A DNA stretch of 13,745 bases from an uncultured Planctomycetia bacterium (GCA_938003765.1 CALKYE010000108.1:1-13745); one strand, 5' to 3'. Shown: positions 6,319 through 13,745, counted from the first letter of the stretch. Notes: generated by a model from the letters alone, not told the origin. Numbers and translations: made by a program.

Positions 6319-8109
6319 ATGTCCCTGCGATCCACTGCAATCCGTCTCGTCGCCCTGCACGCGCTCGTCTCGCTCGCCTCGGCGCAGCAACAGATCCGCT
6401 CGGTGTTCGGCCCCGCTGGTTCTCAATACGGCAAGGCGCTCATCGCCATTCCCGATCAGAACGGCGACGGCTTCGACGACCTGCTGGTCGGCGCTCCCGG
6501 TTGGAACAACGGGCGCGGCGCCGTGTACTGCGTCTCGGGCCAGTATCTCTACCTCGGTCTGGGGCCGCTGAATTTGTGGGCCTTGGCGCCGCCCGTTCAG
6601 CCGGGAGACAACTTCGGCGCGGCGCTGGCGCTCATCGGCGACGTGAACCAGGACGGACAGAGGGACTTCCTCATCGGTCAGCCGGGCTACGACCGAACGA
6701 CGCCGGCGGCGACGGACATCGGCGCGGCGCGCGTCGTGTACAGCGGGACTCTGGCGCTAGCGACCCTCATCGAAGGCAGCGCGAACGGCAGTCGCTTCGG
6801 AACCTCGGTGGCGGCCTGCGGAGACCTCAACCTGAACGGCGTCGAGGACGTCGCCATCGGAGAGCCGGGCTGGAACAACGCGGTCGGCAGCGTGTCGGTG
6901 TTCGACGGTTCGATCCTCGATCAATCGGGAAGCGTGCCGTCGCTCGACTACGCGCAGGTCACGGGCACGATCACCGGCGGAGAGCTCGGCGCCTCGATCG
7001 CGGGCGGCGTCGATCTCACCGGCGATGGACATCCAGAGCTCGTCGTCGGCTCGCCGGGCTTCGACGGCCCCGGCGCAGTTGACTCCGGTCGCGTCGTCGT
7101 GCGCGACGTGGTCAATGCGCTCGCCTGGTCGCACACCTCGACGGTCGCGGGCGAACGCATGGGCGCAGCCGTGTCGGTCGCGTCGGACTACAACGGAGAC
7201 GGAGTCGCCGACCTCGTCGTCGGAGCGCCGGGGTGGAGCGCCGGCTTCGTCGCCGATGGCCGCGTGCAGGTGCTCTCCGGCGCGCGTTTCGTCAATCCGA
7301 GTTCGCCGACGCCGCTCGAGCTGCGCACGTTGACGCTGGGCTTCAGCTCGACCCTCTTCGATCTGCGGCTGGGCGCCAGCGTGCTCGCCTGCGGCGATCT
7401 CAACGGCGACGGCGTGGGCGAGATCCTCGCGGGCGCGCCGGACTACTCGGTGCTCAGCGGCTTCCAGGTCTTCAATCGCGGCGCCGTCGCGCTGTACTCC
7501 GGCGCCACCGGGACGCGCATGGGACTGCTCGTGGGCTCGAACACCGATCGCCTCGGCGATGCGTTGGGCGCGGGGCTCGGCGACTTCGACGGCGACGGGT
7601 TCGACGACTTCCTCGTCGCGGGCTCGCTGTCCGACGTGGGAGGCGTCGACAGCGGCGTGCTCAAGACGTGTCGGATCTTCCCCGCGGCGCCGACGAGCTA
7701 CTGCACGGGCAAGACGAACAGCCTGGGATGCGTTCCGGCGATGAGTTCGACGGGCGCGCCCAGCGCGAGCAGCGCGTCGCCGTTCCTCGTGAGCTGCAGC
7801 AACGTGCTCAACCAGATCAACGGCCTGCTGTTCTACTCGCACGCTCCGGTGGCGACGCCGTTCCAGGGCGGCACGCTGTGCTTGAAGGCGCCGACGCGAC
7901 GCACCGCGACGCAGAACTCCGGCGGGAACACGGGCAGCTCCGACTGCTCGGGCGTGTTCAGTCTCGACTTCAACGTCCGCATCCAGTCCGGCGTCGACCC
8001 GACCCTCGTCGCAGGCGCCGAGGTCTTCGGCCAGTACTGGTCGCGTGACCCGGCGAGCCCGAGCACGACGAGCCTGTCGAACGCCCTGCGGTTCCTCGTC
8101 AGCCCGTGA
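6319..8109 (+). CDS. Secreted seven-bladed FG-GAP beta-propeller protein, tandem copy 3 (diverged)
   Basis: The product has 596 residues. The signal peptide MSLRSTAIRLVALHALVSLASA is probably cleaved before Q23. It has seven blades like its neighbours but keeps more canonical calcium loops: DQNGDG (blade 1), DVNQDG (2), DLNLNG (3), DLTGDG (4), DYNGDG (5), DLNGDG (6) and DFDGDG (7). Blade 4 has no insertion. The C-terminal domain spans ~461-596 and has the four shared cysteines (YC, LGC, TLC, SDC) plus an extra one in LVSCSN. Motifs NSLGC, LLFYSH, QNSGG and QYWSRDP are unchanged. It lies 51 bases after copy 2, beyond a small hairpin, with only a weak GAGAG before the ATG. It is the oldest branch of the trio by eye and does not share the identical 3' tract. 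The role is unknown; calcium-dependent surface binding is the family-based guess. Confidence 0.92.
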   Translation: MSLRSTAIRLVALHALVSLASAQQQIRSVFGPAGSQYGKALIAIPDQNGDGFDDLLVGAPGWNNGRGAVYCVSGQYLYLGLGPLNLWALAPPVQPGDNFGAALALIGDVNQDGQRDFLIGQPGYDRTTPAATDIGAARVVYSGTLALATLIEGSANGSRFGTSVAACGDLNLNGVEDVAIGEPGWNNAVGSVSVFDGSILDQSGSVPSLDYAQVTGTITGGELGASIAGGVDLTGDGHPELVVGSPGFDGPGAVDSGRVVVRDVVNALAWSHTSTVAGERMGAAVSVASDYNGDGVADLVVGAPGWSAGFVADGRVQVLSGARFVNPSSPTPLELRTLTLGFSSTLFDLRLGASVLACGDLNGDGVGEILAGAPDYSVLSGFQVFNRGAVALYSGATGTRMGLLVGSNTDRLGDALGAGLGDFDGDGFDDFLVAGSLSDVGGVDSGVLKTCRIFPAAPTSYCTGKTNSLGCVPAMSSTGAPSASSASPFLVSCSNVLNQINGLLFYSHAPVATPFQGGTLCLKAPTRRTATQNSGGNTGSSDCSGVFSLDFNVRIQSGVDPTLVAGAEVFGQYWSRDPASPSTTSLSNALRFLVSP

Positions 8110-8120
8110 CGTGAGACGCG

Positions 8121-8139
8121 CGAGTGCGAGCACGCCTCG
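8121..8139 (+). terminator. Weak hairpin after copy 3
   Basis: CGAG-T-GCG pairs with CGC-CTCG around the loop AGCA (seven pairs, one bulged T), 11 bases after the TGA of copy 3. No T-tract follows. It might end the propeller transcription unit, but such structures are frequent in sequence this GC-rich. Confidence 0.2.
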
Positions 8140-8195
8140 ATTCGCGGGTCGACTCGGAGGTCAACCGTCAGGTCGACTCGCAAGTCGGCCCCGGC
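8136..8195. repeat. Degenerate 12-base tandem repeat
   Basis: Five successive 12-base units begin with GTC or CTC: CTCGATTCGCGG, GTCGACTCGGAG, GTCAACCGTCAG, GTCGACTCGCAA, GTCGGCCCCGGC. The second and fourth share GTCGACTCG exactly. The array lies in the 208-base gap between the last propeller gene and the sigma factor gene. It may be a set of binding sites or merely local slippage; no coding role is supported. Confidence 0.4.
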
Positions 8196-8317
8196 GGCGG
8201 CGCGCGAGAGCGACTCCGCGCCGGACTCTCGGGCCGCGCCCGCACCGCCCGTCTTGTCCGGGCTTCCGACCCACGCGCGCCGGCCGGCCTTATCCTGATC
8301 GCGGTCCACGCGCCGCG

Positions 8318-8953
8318 ATGTCCGAGGAAACGCCCGAAGAGCGATTGGCCCGCGCGCGCCGCGGAGATCGCGCTGCGCTCTCAGCGCTGCTCGACTCGTT
8401 GACGCCCGCGTTGCTGCGGATGCTCGAGTTGCGCATGGACGCCGCGCAGCGCCGCCGCTTCGGGCCCGACGACGTGTTGCAGGAGGCGTTCGTCGAAGCG
8501 ACGCGACGTTTCGACGAGTGGTGCGCGCAGGATCGCTATCCGTTCGGCGTTTGGATGAGGCTGCTGACCTCGCAGGCGCTCCAACGCGCCTTGCGACGAC
8601 ATCGCGGCGTGCAGAAGCGCGACGAGCAACGCGACTGCGCGCTCGACGCGGCGCGGGCGAGCGTGAGCGCTCAGTCCGCGACCGATTGGCTGATCGCGAC
8701 CGGCACGTCGCCCTCGCAGGCTGCGAGCCGCGCGGAGGTGCGCGCGCGAGTGCTCGCCGCGCTGACCGAGCTGGACGAGTTGGATCGCGAGATCCTCGCG
8801 CTGCGGCACTTCGAACAGCGCACCAACGAAGAGGCCGCGCTCGAACTCGGGCTCGAGCCGGCCGCGGCGAGCAAGCGCTTCACTCGCGCGCTGCAGCGCC
8901 TGCGTCCTGCGCTGAGAGGCCTCGAACCTGACGGACCGCGGCCCGCGCCATGA
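8318..8953 (+). CDS. ECF-type RNA polymerase sigma factor, kinase-associated
   Basis: The product has 211 residues. Region 2 is at ~10-95, with the core-binding motif DDVLQEAF at 51-58 followed by ATRRFDEW. Region 4 is at ~146-197 (ELDREILALRHFEQRTNEEAALELG, then a recognition-helix-like AAASKRFTRALQRL; quoted in parts). Regions 1.1 and 3 are absent, as in ECF sigma factors. It would direct RNA polymerase to a specific set of promoters. ATG 8318 was chosen because region 2 begins just after it; the frame is open upstream but the added sequence is Arg/Pro-rich shadow. No Shine-Dalgarno sequence precedes it. The stop overlaps the kinase start by four bases (ATGA), implying translational coupling. 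No anti-sigma gene is adjacent, so control by kinase phosphorylation is the likely mode, as described for the EcfP/PknT pair of Vibrio. The target promoters are unknown. Confidence 0.9.
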   Translation: MSEETPEERLARARRGDRAALSALLDSLTPALLRMLELRMDAAQRRRFGPDDVLQEAFVEATRRFDEWCAQDRYPFGVWMRLLTSQALQRALRRHRGVQKRDEQRDCALDAARASVSAQSATDWLIATGTSPSQAASRAEVRARVLAALTELDELDREILALRHFEQRTNEEAALELGLEPAAASKRFTRALQRLRPALRGLEPDGPRPAP

Positions 8954-11841
8954 GTCGCATCGACACACTCGAAGACGCCGTCGAGGAGTTCCTGCGTCTG
9001 CGGCGCAGCGGCTCGCACGTCGCGGCGCATTCGTTCGCAGCGGAGCACCCGCAGTTCGGCGCGGAGTTGCTCGACGCGCTCGAGTCGCTCGAGGTGCTCG
9101 AGTTCGCGGGCTCGGCCGATGACGCCGCGGACGCGCTGCCGGAGCGCATGGGCGAGTTCGAGGTGCTCGAGAGGATCGCCAGCGGCGGCATGGGAGTCGT
9201 GTACCGCGCGCGCCAGCCGAGCCTGGGTCGAGACGTCGCGCTGAAGTTGATCCGTCCGGAGCTGATGAGCTCGCCGAGCGCAAAAGCGCGCTTCCGCCGC
9301 GAAGCGACTGCCGCTGCGCGACTGCAGCACCCCGGCGTTGCGCCGATCCACGCGATCGGCGAAGCGGACGGCGTCCCGTACTTCGCGATGGAGCTGTTCG
9401 ACGGCGCGACGCTGGGCGACATGCTGCGCGAGCTTCTCGGACGCGAGCCCCGCTCGCTCCGTGCGCAGGACCTCGCTGAGGCGTTGTCGCGCGCCGCGCC
9501 AGCCGGCGCGAAGTGGGACGCCGACGTTGCGGCCGCAGCGTTCACGGGCGGCTACGTCGAGTGCGTCGTGCAGCTCGTCCTGCAGGTCGCCGAAGCCCTC
9601 GACCACGCGCACTCGCGCGGAGTCCTGCACCGCGACGTGAAGCCCTCCAACATCGCGGTCACCTCGCAGGCGCGCGCGATGCTGTTCGACTTCGGCCTGG
9701 CGCACCTCGCCGACGGCGACGAGCGCTTGACGCTCGAACAGAGCGAACTCGGCTCGCTGGCGTACATGCCGCCCGAGCAACTGCGACCCGTCAAACCGGC
9801 GGCGGACGCGCGGAGCGACGTGTATTCACTGGGCGTGACGCTGTTCGAGCTCCTGACGCTGCGTCTGCCGTTCCGCGGACCGGACACGCTCGCCGTGCGC
9901 AACGCGGTGCTCGCGGGCGCGCCGCCCTCCCTGCGCTCGCTCAACCCGGCCGCGTCGCGCGACCTCGAGATCGTCTGCGCGAAGGCCATGGAGCAGGACC
10001 TCGCCCGCCGCTACGGCGACGCCGCCGCGTTCGCGCGCGATCTGCGCAACGTGCTCGAGCGCCGGCCGATCGAGGCGCGGCCGCCGAGCGCCTGGGTCGT
10101 CGCGCGGCGCTGGACGCAACGCCATCCCGTCGCGGCCACGGCGGCTGCGGTGCTCGTCCTTGCGCCGAGCGTGCTGCTGTGGCGCGAGCGCGCGCACGCC
10201 GACGAACTCGGCGCGGCGCTGGGCGAGGCGCAGCGCGAACGCGAGGCTGCGCGGATCGAAGCGCACGACGCTCGCGAGGTCAGCGGCTTCCTCGCGGGAC
10301 TGTTCCGCTCGGTCGATCCCTCCGAGGCCGCTGGACAAGAAGTCGCGGTGCGCGAGGTGCTCGCGAAGGCGGCGGCGCAGTTGGAGGCGGGTCATCTGTC
10401 CGACCAACCCGCGGTGCGCGCGAGGTTGCTGGCGTCGATCGGCGAGAGCTACGCGAGCTTGGGCGACTGGGAGAACGGCGAGCGGCTGCTGCAACGCTCC
10501 ACCGCGCTCGCAGAGCAGCTCGCTCAATCGGATCGGCTCACGCTGGCCAAGAGCCTCAGCGCCCTGGCCTCGCTCGAGCAGCAACTGGGTCGCGCGGAGG
10601 CCCTCTCCCACGCGCAACGCGCCGTGGAGCTGCACCGCGAGCGCGCGAGCGAGCCGAGCTTCGACTTCGCCGACGCGCTGACGGTGTTCGGGATCGCGCT
10701 GGGCAACGCCGGTCGGCTGGACGAGGCGGAAGCGAACCTGCGCGAAGCTCTCGCCGTCGCCGAGCGCCTGCCAGGCTCGTGGGAGAGCACGCGGGCGGGC
10801 GTGCTGACCAACCTCGCCTCGCTGCGCATGTCGCAGCGCGAGTACGCCGATGCGATCGAGCTCTCGCGGCGCGCGCTCGCGCTGCAGCGCATCGCGTCGA
10901 GCGAACCGCATCCGGCCGCGGTCATGTGCCTCAACACCATCGCGCTGAGCGAGCGCATGCTCGGCCGCTTCGACGAGGCGCGCGCCACCTACGCCGAGTT
11001 GCTCGAGGAGGAACGGCGACTGACCGGCGAGGACAGCGCGCGCTTTGCGAGCTGTCTCGTCAGCAGCTCGACCGTCGAGTTCGACTCGGGCCAGTTCGAG
11101 AAGGCGATCGAGACGCTGACGCGCGCGGAGCACGTGTTCGATCGCTGCGCACCGGCCACGTTCGGCGCGGCGCTCACGTGCCTCGAGAAGCTCGGCGTCG
11201 CGTACGAGCGCGCCCACCGCTGGCGCGAGGCGCTGGAAACGGCGGAGCGACGCGCGCCGCGCGTTGCGGCGGCGTTCGGCGAGTCGAGTTGGCAGGCGCT
11301 CGCCGTGGACATTCGCGCAGCGCTGTGCATGGAAGCGCTGGGCGAGTCGCACGAGGCGCGCACGCGGCTTTCGCAGGCGCTCGAACGCGCGCAGGACGCG
11401 GCGAACGCCGAAGACGACTCGTGGGAGTCCGCCGCGGCGGCGCTGCACTCGCGGTGGTGCGCGCTCGACGGCGAGTTCGAGCTCGCGGCCGAGTCGTTGA
11501 AGCGCGCGCGAGCGCTCCGCGACGACGCGCGCATCGCAACCGGCGCCAATGCGTGGACGCGACTGGCGGCCGGAGTGCTCGCCACGCGTTCGGGCGCTTT
11601 CGAGAAGGCGGTCGAGGAGCTCGAGTCGCTCGCCGAAATGGAGCGTGGCCCCGCCCACGGCGAGATCGCGCCGGCGCTGGCGCGGGCCGAGCTCGCGCGC
11701 GCCCTCAGCGCGACGGATCCGGAGCGCGCGGCCTCTCTCGCGTCGCGCGCTCGCGGAGAGCTGACGGAGTTTCTCGGAGCGCAACATCCGAGCGTGCTCT
11801 CCGAAGCTCCCGCTGCCCCCCGCGTCGATTCCGCGCGCTGA
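8950..11841 (+). CDS. Transmembrane Ser/Thr protein kinase with C-terminal TPR region
   Basis: The product has 963 residues. An N-terminal ~65-residue helical segment precedes the kinase domain (~68-350). Visible catalytic elements are the glycine loop SGGMGVVY (78-85), the ATP lysine in VALK (K99), HRDVKPSN (catalytic D229, N234), DFG (D247), MPPEQ and SDVYSLG. All key residues are present, so it should be an active Hanks-type kinase. About 80 residues separate the hinge methionine (M147) from H227, against roughly 45 in compact bacterial kinases, so there is an insertion near helices D-E. One membrane helix lies at ~394-412 (VAATAAAVLVLAPSVLL), followed by a charged linker (~415-440) and about ten TPR-like helical pairs from ~488 to ~950. 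Predicted topology puts the kinase in the cytoplasm and the TPRs outside the membrane, probably as a sensor or protein-binding part. The ATG overlaps the sigma factor stop, making the sigma factor the obvious substrate candidate. Confidence 0.94.
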   Translation: MSRIDTLEDAVEEFLRLRRSGSHVAAHSFAAEHPQFGAELLDALESLEVLEFAGSADDAADALPERMGEFEVLERIASGGMGVVYRARQPSLGRDVALKLIRPELMSSPSAKARFRREATAAARLQHPGVAPIHAIGEADGVPYFAMELFDGATLGDMLRELLGREPRSLRAQDLAEALSRAAPAGAKWDADVAAAAFTGGYVECVVQLVLQVAEALDHAHSRGVLHRDVKPSNIAVTSQARAMLFDFGLAHLADGDERLTLEQSELGSLAYMPPEQLRPVKPAADARSDVYSLGVTLFELLTLRLPFRGPDTLAVRNAVLAGAPPSLRSLNPAASRDLEIVCAKAMEQDLARRYGDAAAFARDLRNVLERRPIEARPPSAWVVARRWTQRHPVAATAAAVLVLAPSVLLWRERAHADELGAALGEAQREREAARIEAHDAREVSGFLAGLFRSVDPSEAAGQEVAVREVLAKAAAQLEAGHLSDQPAVRARLLASIGESYASLGDWENGERLLQRSTALAEQLAQSDRLTLAKSLSALASLEQQLGRAEALSHAQRAVELHRERASEPSFDFADALTVFGIALGNAGRLDEAEANLREALAVAERLPGSWESTRAGVLTNLASLRMSQREYADAIELSRRALALQRIASSEPHPAAVMCLNTIALSERMLGRFDEARATYAELLEEERRLTGEDSARFASCLVSSSTVEFDSGQFEKAIETLTRAEHVFDRCAPATFGAALTCLEKLGVAYERAHRWREALETAERRAPRVAAAFGESSWQALAVDIRAALCMEALGESHEARTRLSQALERAQDAANAEDDSWESAAAALHSRWCALDGEFELAAESLKRARALRDDARIATGANAWTRLAAGVLATRSGAFEKAVEELESLAEMERGPAHGEIAPALARAELARALSATDPERAASLASRARGELTEFLGAQHPSVLSEAPAAPRVDSAR

Positions 11842-11886
11842 ACGAAGCAGCGCGTCGGCGATCTGCGCCGTCTCGATGGGCGCCGA

Positions 11887-11907
11887 GCGTCGCTGGGCCG
11901 GCGACGC
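11887..11907 (+). terminator. Hairpin after the kinase gene, possible terminator
   Basis: GCGTCGC (11887-11893) and GCGACGC (11901-11907) form a perfect 7-bp stem with the loop TGGGCCG, 45 bases after the kinase stop. ATAACTTTC follows, a weak substitute for a T-tract. It is the best terminator candidate in the window and would separate the sigma/kinase pair from the membrane protein gene. The rest of the 192-base gap (11842-12033) holds nothing I recognise. Confidence 0.4.
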
Positions 11908-12033
11908 ATAACTTTCACGGGTCGCGCGCACGGACGGCGTGGCGCGAAGCGTTCGACCGCCGCGGGCGGCCGCAGCAGCCGTGCGCCGCGCAGTCCGACC
12001 GCGCGGCACGAAACGTGGTTGAGTTGAGCTCGG

Positions 12034-13745
12034 ATGGACCACCTCCGCTCCAGCTCGCAGCCCGCGACGGGCCCAGCCTGTGCGCCGTCGCGATCGCCCG
12101 CAGCGGCTCGCTCACCCTGGCTCAGCTTCCCGCGACTTCCGCTGCTCCTCGCCGCGCTGCTCGCCGCGTTCACGTTCGTCCCCCCCATCGCGGGCCACGC
12201 ACGGTTGACGGCCGCCTTCGCCGGCGCCGCGGGCGTGCTCGCGCTGTGGATCGGATGGCTGTGGGTCGCAGCGCTGCGCCGCGGCGAGCGCTTGACGATC
12301 GAGTTCTCCGCGCCGCTGAAGTCGCACTACATCCAGGGCTCGATCCAACTCGGCATCTACGCCTACTGGGGCTGGTACTGGCGCGAGGTCTACGAGGCAG
12401 CGCCGCTGATCCTCGGCCAACTGGTGTTCCTGTACGCGTTCGAGGCGCTGCTCACGCTCTCGCGCGGCCGCGCGTGGCGCATGGGCTGCGGTCCGCTGCC
12501 GATCGTGCTCAGCACCAACTTCTTCCTGTGGTTCAAGGAGGACTGGTTCGCGCTGCAGTTCGTGCTGCTCGCGGTGGCGGCGCTCGGCAAGGAGTTCCTG
12601 CGCTGGCGACGCGACGGGAAGAGCACGCACATCTTCAACCCGTCGGCCTTCGGGCTGTCGGTGGCCTCGATCTTCCTGATCGCGCTCGGCGCCACGCAGC
12701 TGACCTGGGGCATCGAAGTCGCGACGACTCTGGCGCGCCCGCCGCACATCTTCCTGCAGGTGTTCCTGTTCGGGCTGATCGTGCAGTACTTCTTCGCGGT
12801 GACGCTGATGACGCTCTCGGCCGTCGCGTCGCTGTGCTTGTTCGGCTGGATCTACCAGGAGCTGACCGGCGTCTACTTCTTCGTCGACACCAACTTCCCC
12901 ATCGCGATCTTCCTGGGGATGCACCTGCTCTTGACCGACCCGGCGACTTCGCCGCGCACGAACGTCGGTCGCGTGCTGTTCGGCTCGGCCTACGGACTCG
13001 CGAACGTGCTCCTGTTCTGGTGGCTCGGCGAACTCGACATCCCCGACTTCTACGACAAGCTGCTGCCCGTACCGCTGCTCAACCTGTGCGTGCCGCTGCT
13101 CGACCGCTGGGCGAACAGCGGTTGGCTCGCGCGCTGGACGAACGCCGAGTCGCGCGTGAGCCCGCGCAAGCTCAATCTCGCCCACATGGGCGTGTGGGGC
13201 GCGTTGTTCGCCGCGATGTGGAGCACGGGCTGGATCGGTCCGCAGCATCCGGGCAGTTCGATCCGCTTCTGGAAAGAGGCCTACGACGAAGGCAAACCGT
13301 TCGCCGGCCGCAACCTGGTCAAGATGGTCGGGACGCGCGCGGATGCGGGCGACGCCGCTGCCTGCAACCAACTGGGCTCGATCTACCTCGAAGGCCGGAT
13401 GACCGAGCGCGACCCGCTGGCCGCGGCGCGCTACTTCGCCCGAGCGGCGCAGCTCGGCAACCTGCGCGGCAGCGAGAACGTCGTCGAGCACTTCTTCGCC
13501 AACGGTTGCGCGGCGTCGCACGAAGCGCTGATCGACGCGCTCGCGCGCCTCGAAGCAGAGCTGCAGACGAGCCCGGACGGCCGTCGCGCCTGGCTCCTCG
13601 GCATGGCCTACGAGACCGGACAAGGTCGAAGCCCCGACCGCGCGCGCGCGCTTGAGCTCTACGCCCTCGCGGCCGCCCGTGGCTGGAGCGACGCCGAGCA
13701 GCGACGCGCGCGGCTTGCTAGCGGGAGCGCCGGCGACGCGGTGAG
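12034..13745 (+). CDS. NqrB/RnfD-like membrane protein fused to Sel1-like repeats, 3' truncated
   Basis: 570 residues are visible and the frame is still open at the window end. ATG 12034 is the first start after an in-frame TGA at 12025-12027 and precedes the first membrane helix (~35-53). Residues ~35-370 are an integral membrane domain. It carries motifs like those of NqrB/RnfD: LGKEFLRW (G185), IFNPSAFGL (N202-P203), LLTDPATSPRT (D302-P303) then GRVLFGSAYG, and PLLNLCVPLLD near ~345-357. In Na+-NQR and Rnf complexes this subunit holds flavin and helps move ions. The LGAT at 218-221 lacks the acidic and Ser/Thr residues of a flavinylation sequon, so covalent FMN is not supported. One more helix (~383-402) leads to a soluble tail with at least two Sel1/TPR-like repeats (~438-475 and ~517-556: LGSIYLEG, LLGMAYETGQG). 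No other Nqr or Rnf subunits are visible. It could be a stand-alone redox or flavin membrane protein; its function is unknown. Confidence 0.8.
   Translation, partial: MDHLRSSSQPATGPACAPSRSPAAARSPWLSFPRLPLLLAALLAAFTFVPPIAGHARLTAAFAGAAGVLALWIGWLWVAALRRGERLTIEFSAPLKSHYIQGSIQLGIYAYWGWYWREVYEAAPLILGQLVFLYAFEALLTLSRGRAWRMGCGPLPIVLSTNFFLWFKEDWFALQFVLLAVAALGKEFLRWRRDGKSTHIFNPSAFGLSVASIFLIALGATQLTWGIEVATTLARPPHIFLQVFLFGLIVQYFFAVTLMTLSAVASLCLFGWIYQELTGVYFFVDTNFPIAIFLGMHLLLTDPATSPRTNVGRVLFGSAYGLANVLLFWWLGELDIPDFYDKLLPVPLLNLCVPLLDRWANSGWLARWTNAESRVSPRKLNLAHMGVWGALFAAMWSTGWIGPQHPGSSIRFWKEAYDEGKPFAGRNLVKMVGTRADAGDAAACNQLGSIYLEGRMTERDPLAAARYFARAAQLGNLRGSENVVEHFFANGCAASHEALIDALARLEAELQTSPDGRRAWLLGMAYETGQGRSPDRARALELYALAAARGWSDAEQRRARLASGSAGDAV

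Noticed and set aside
2600..8109. An enediyne-type UnbV/ASPIC protein or a CRISPR-like repeat array as the explanation of the repeats
   Set aside because: The repeats are protein-coding FG-GAP blades with diverged DNA, not direct repeats with spacers. The C-terminal domain shows no resemblance that I can see to ASPIC/UnbV.
8254..8296. A possible promoter for the sigma factor gene (TTGTCC at 8254, TATCCT at 8291)
   Set aside because: The spacing is 31 bases, far from 17, and no better -35 hexamer is found. The TATCCT alone is not enough.
9826..12042. A 738-codon reverse-strand open frame opposite the kinase gene
   Set aside because: The translation is Arg/Ala/Leu-rich shadow without domain motifs, opposite a well-supported kinase-TPR gene.
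12112..13623. A 503-codon reverse-strand open frame opposite the membrane protein gene
   Set aside because: It is a Glu/Gln/Arg-rich translation typical of an antisense shadow. The forward frame shows membrane helices and family motifs.
9513..13655. A 1380-codon + strand open frame running across the kinase gene, the gap and the membrane protein gene
   Set aside because: It is an Arg/Ala/Gly-rich out-of-frame reading with no recognisable motif. The kinase and NqrB/RnfD-like frames carry clear motifs in the same DNA. Long stop-free frames are expected at this GC content.

Overview
The window is GC-rich, and every gene I can support lies on the + strand. It most likely comes from a member of the Planctomycetota. 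The evidence is an overlapping ECF sigma factor / Ser-Thr kinase-TPR pair of the type common in that phylum, exported FG-GAP proteins ending in a Cys-containing C-terminal domain that I associate with planctomycete secreted proteins, and starts that mostly lack a Shine-Dalgarno sequence. This is inferred from gene content; no marker gene is present, and Acidobacteriota or Myxococcota cannot be excluded.

Layout: (1) 2-463, the 3' end of a gene whose product resembles the C-terminal part of a peptidase-MA-like (DUF1570-type) protein. (2) 662-2230, a BchE-type radical SAM protein with an N-terminal B12-binding-like domain. (3) 2231-2599, a 369-base gap without a gene but with a cluster of short perfect palindromes. 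(4) 2600-8109, three tandem paralogous genes for secreted seven-bladed FG-GAP propellers, each ending in the same ~136-residue four-cysteine domain. (5) 8318-11841, an ECF-type sigma factor whose stop codon overlaps the start of a transmembrane Ser/Thr kinase with a long TPR region. (6) 12034 to the window end, a membrane protein related to NqrB/RnfD and fused to Sel1-like repeats; its stop codon lies beyond the window.

How the parts may work together: the kinase has its catalytic domain before, and its TPR region after, a single membrane helix, and is translationally coupled to a sigma factor with no anti-sigma gene beside it. This fits a kinase-controlled sigma factor. The propeller genes immediately upstream are candidate targets, but that link is positional only. 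Copies 1 and 2 of the propeller trio share an identical 293-base 3' tract next to sequence only about 88% identical, which points to gene conversion acting on the C-terminal domain. The two most novel items are that shared C-terminal domain and the NqrB/RnfD-Sel1 fusion.
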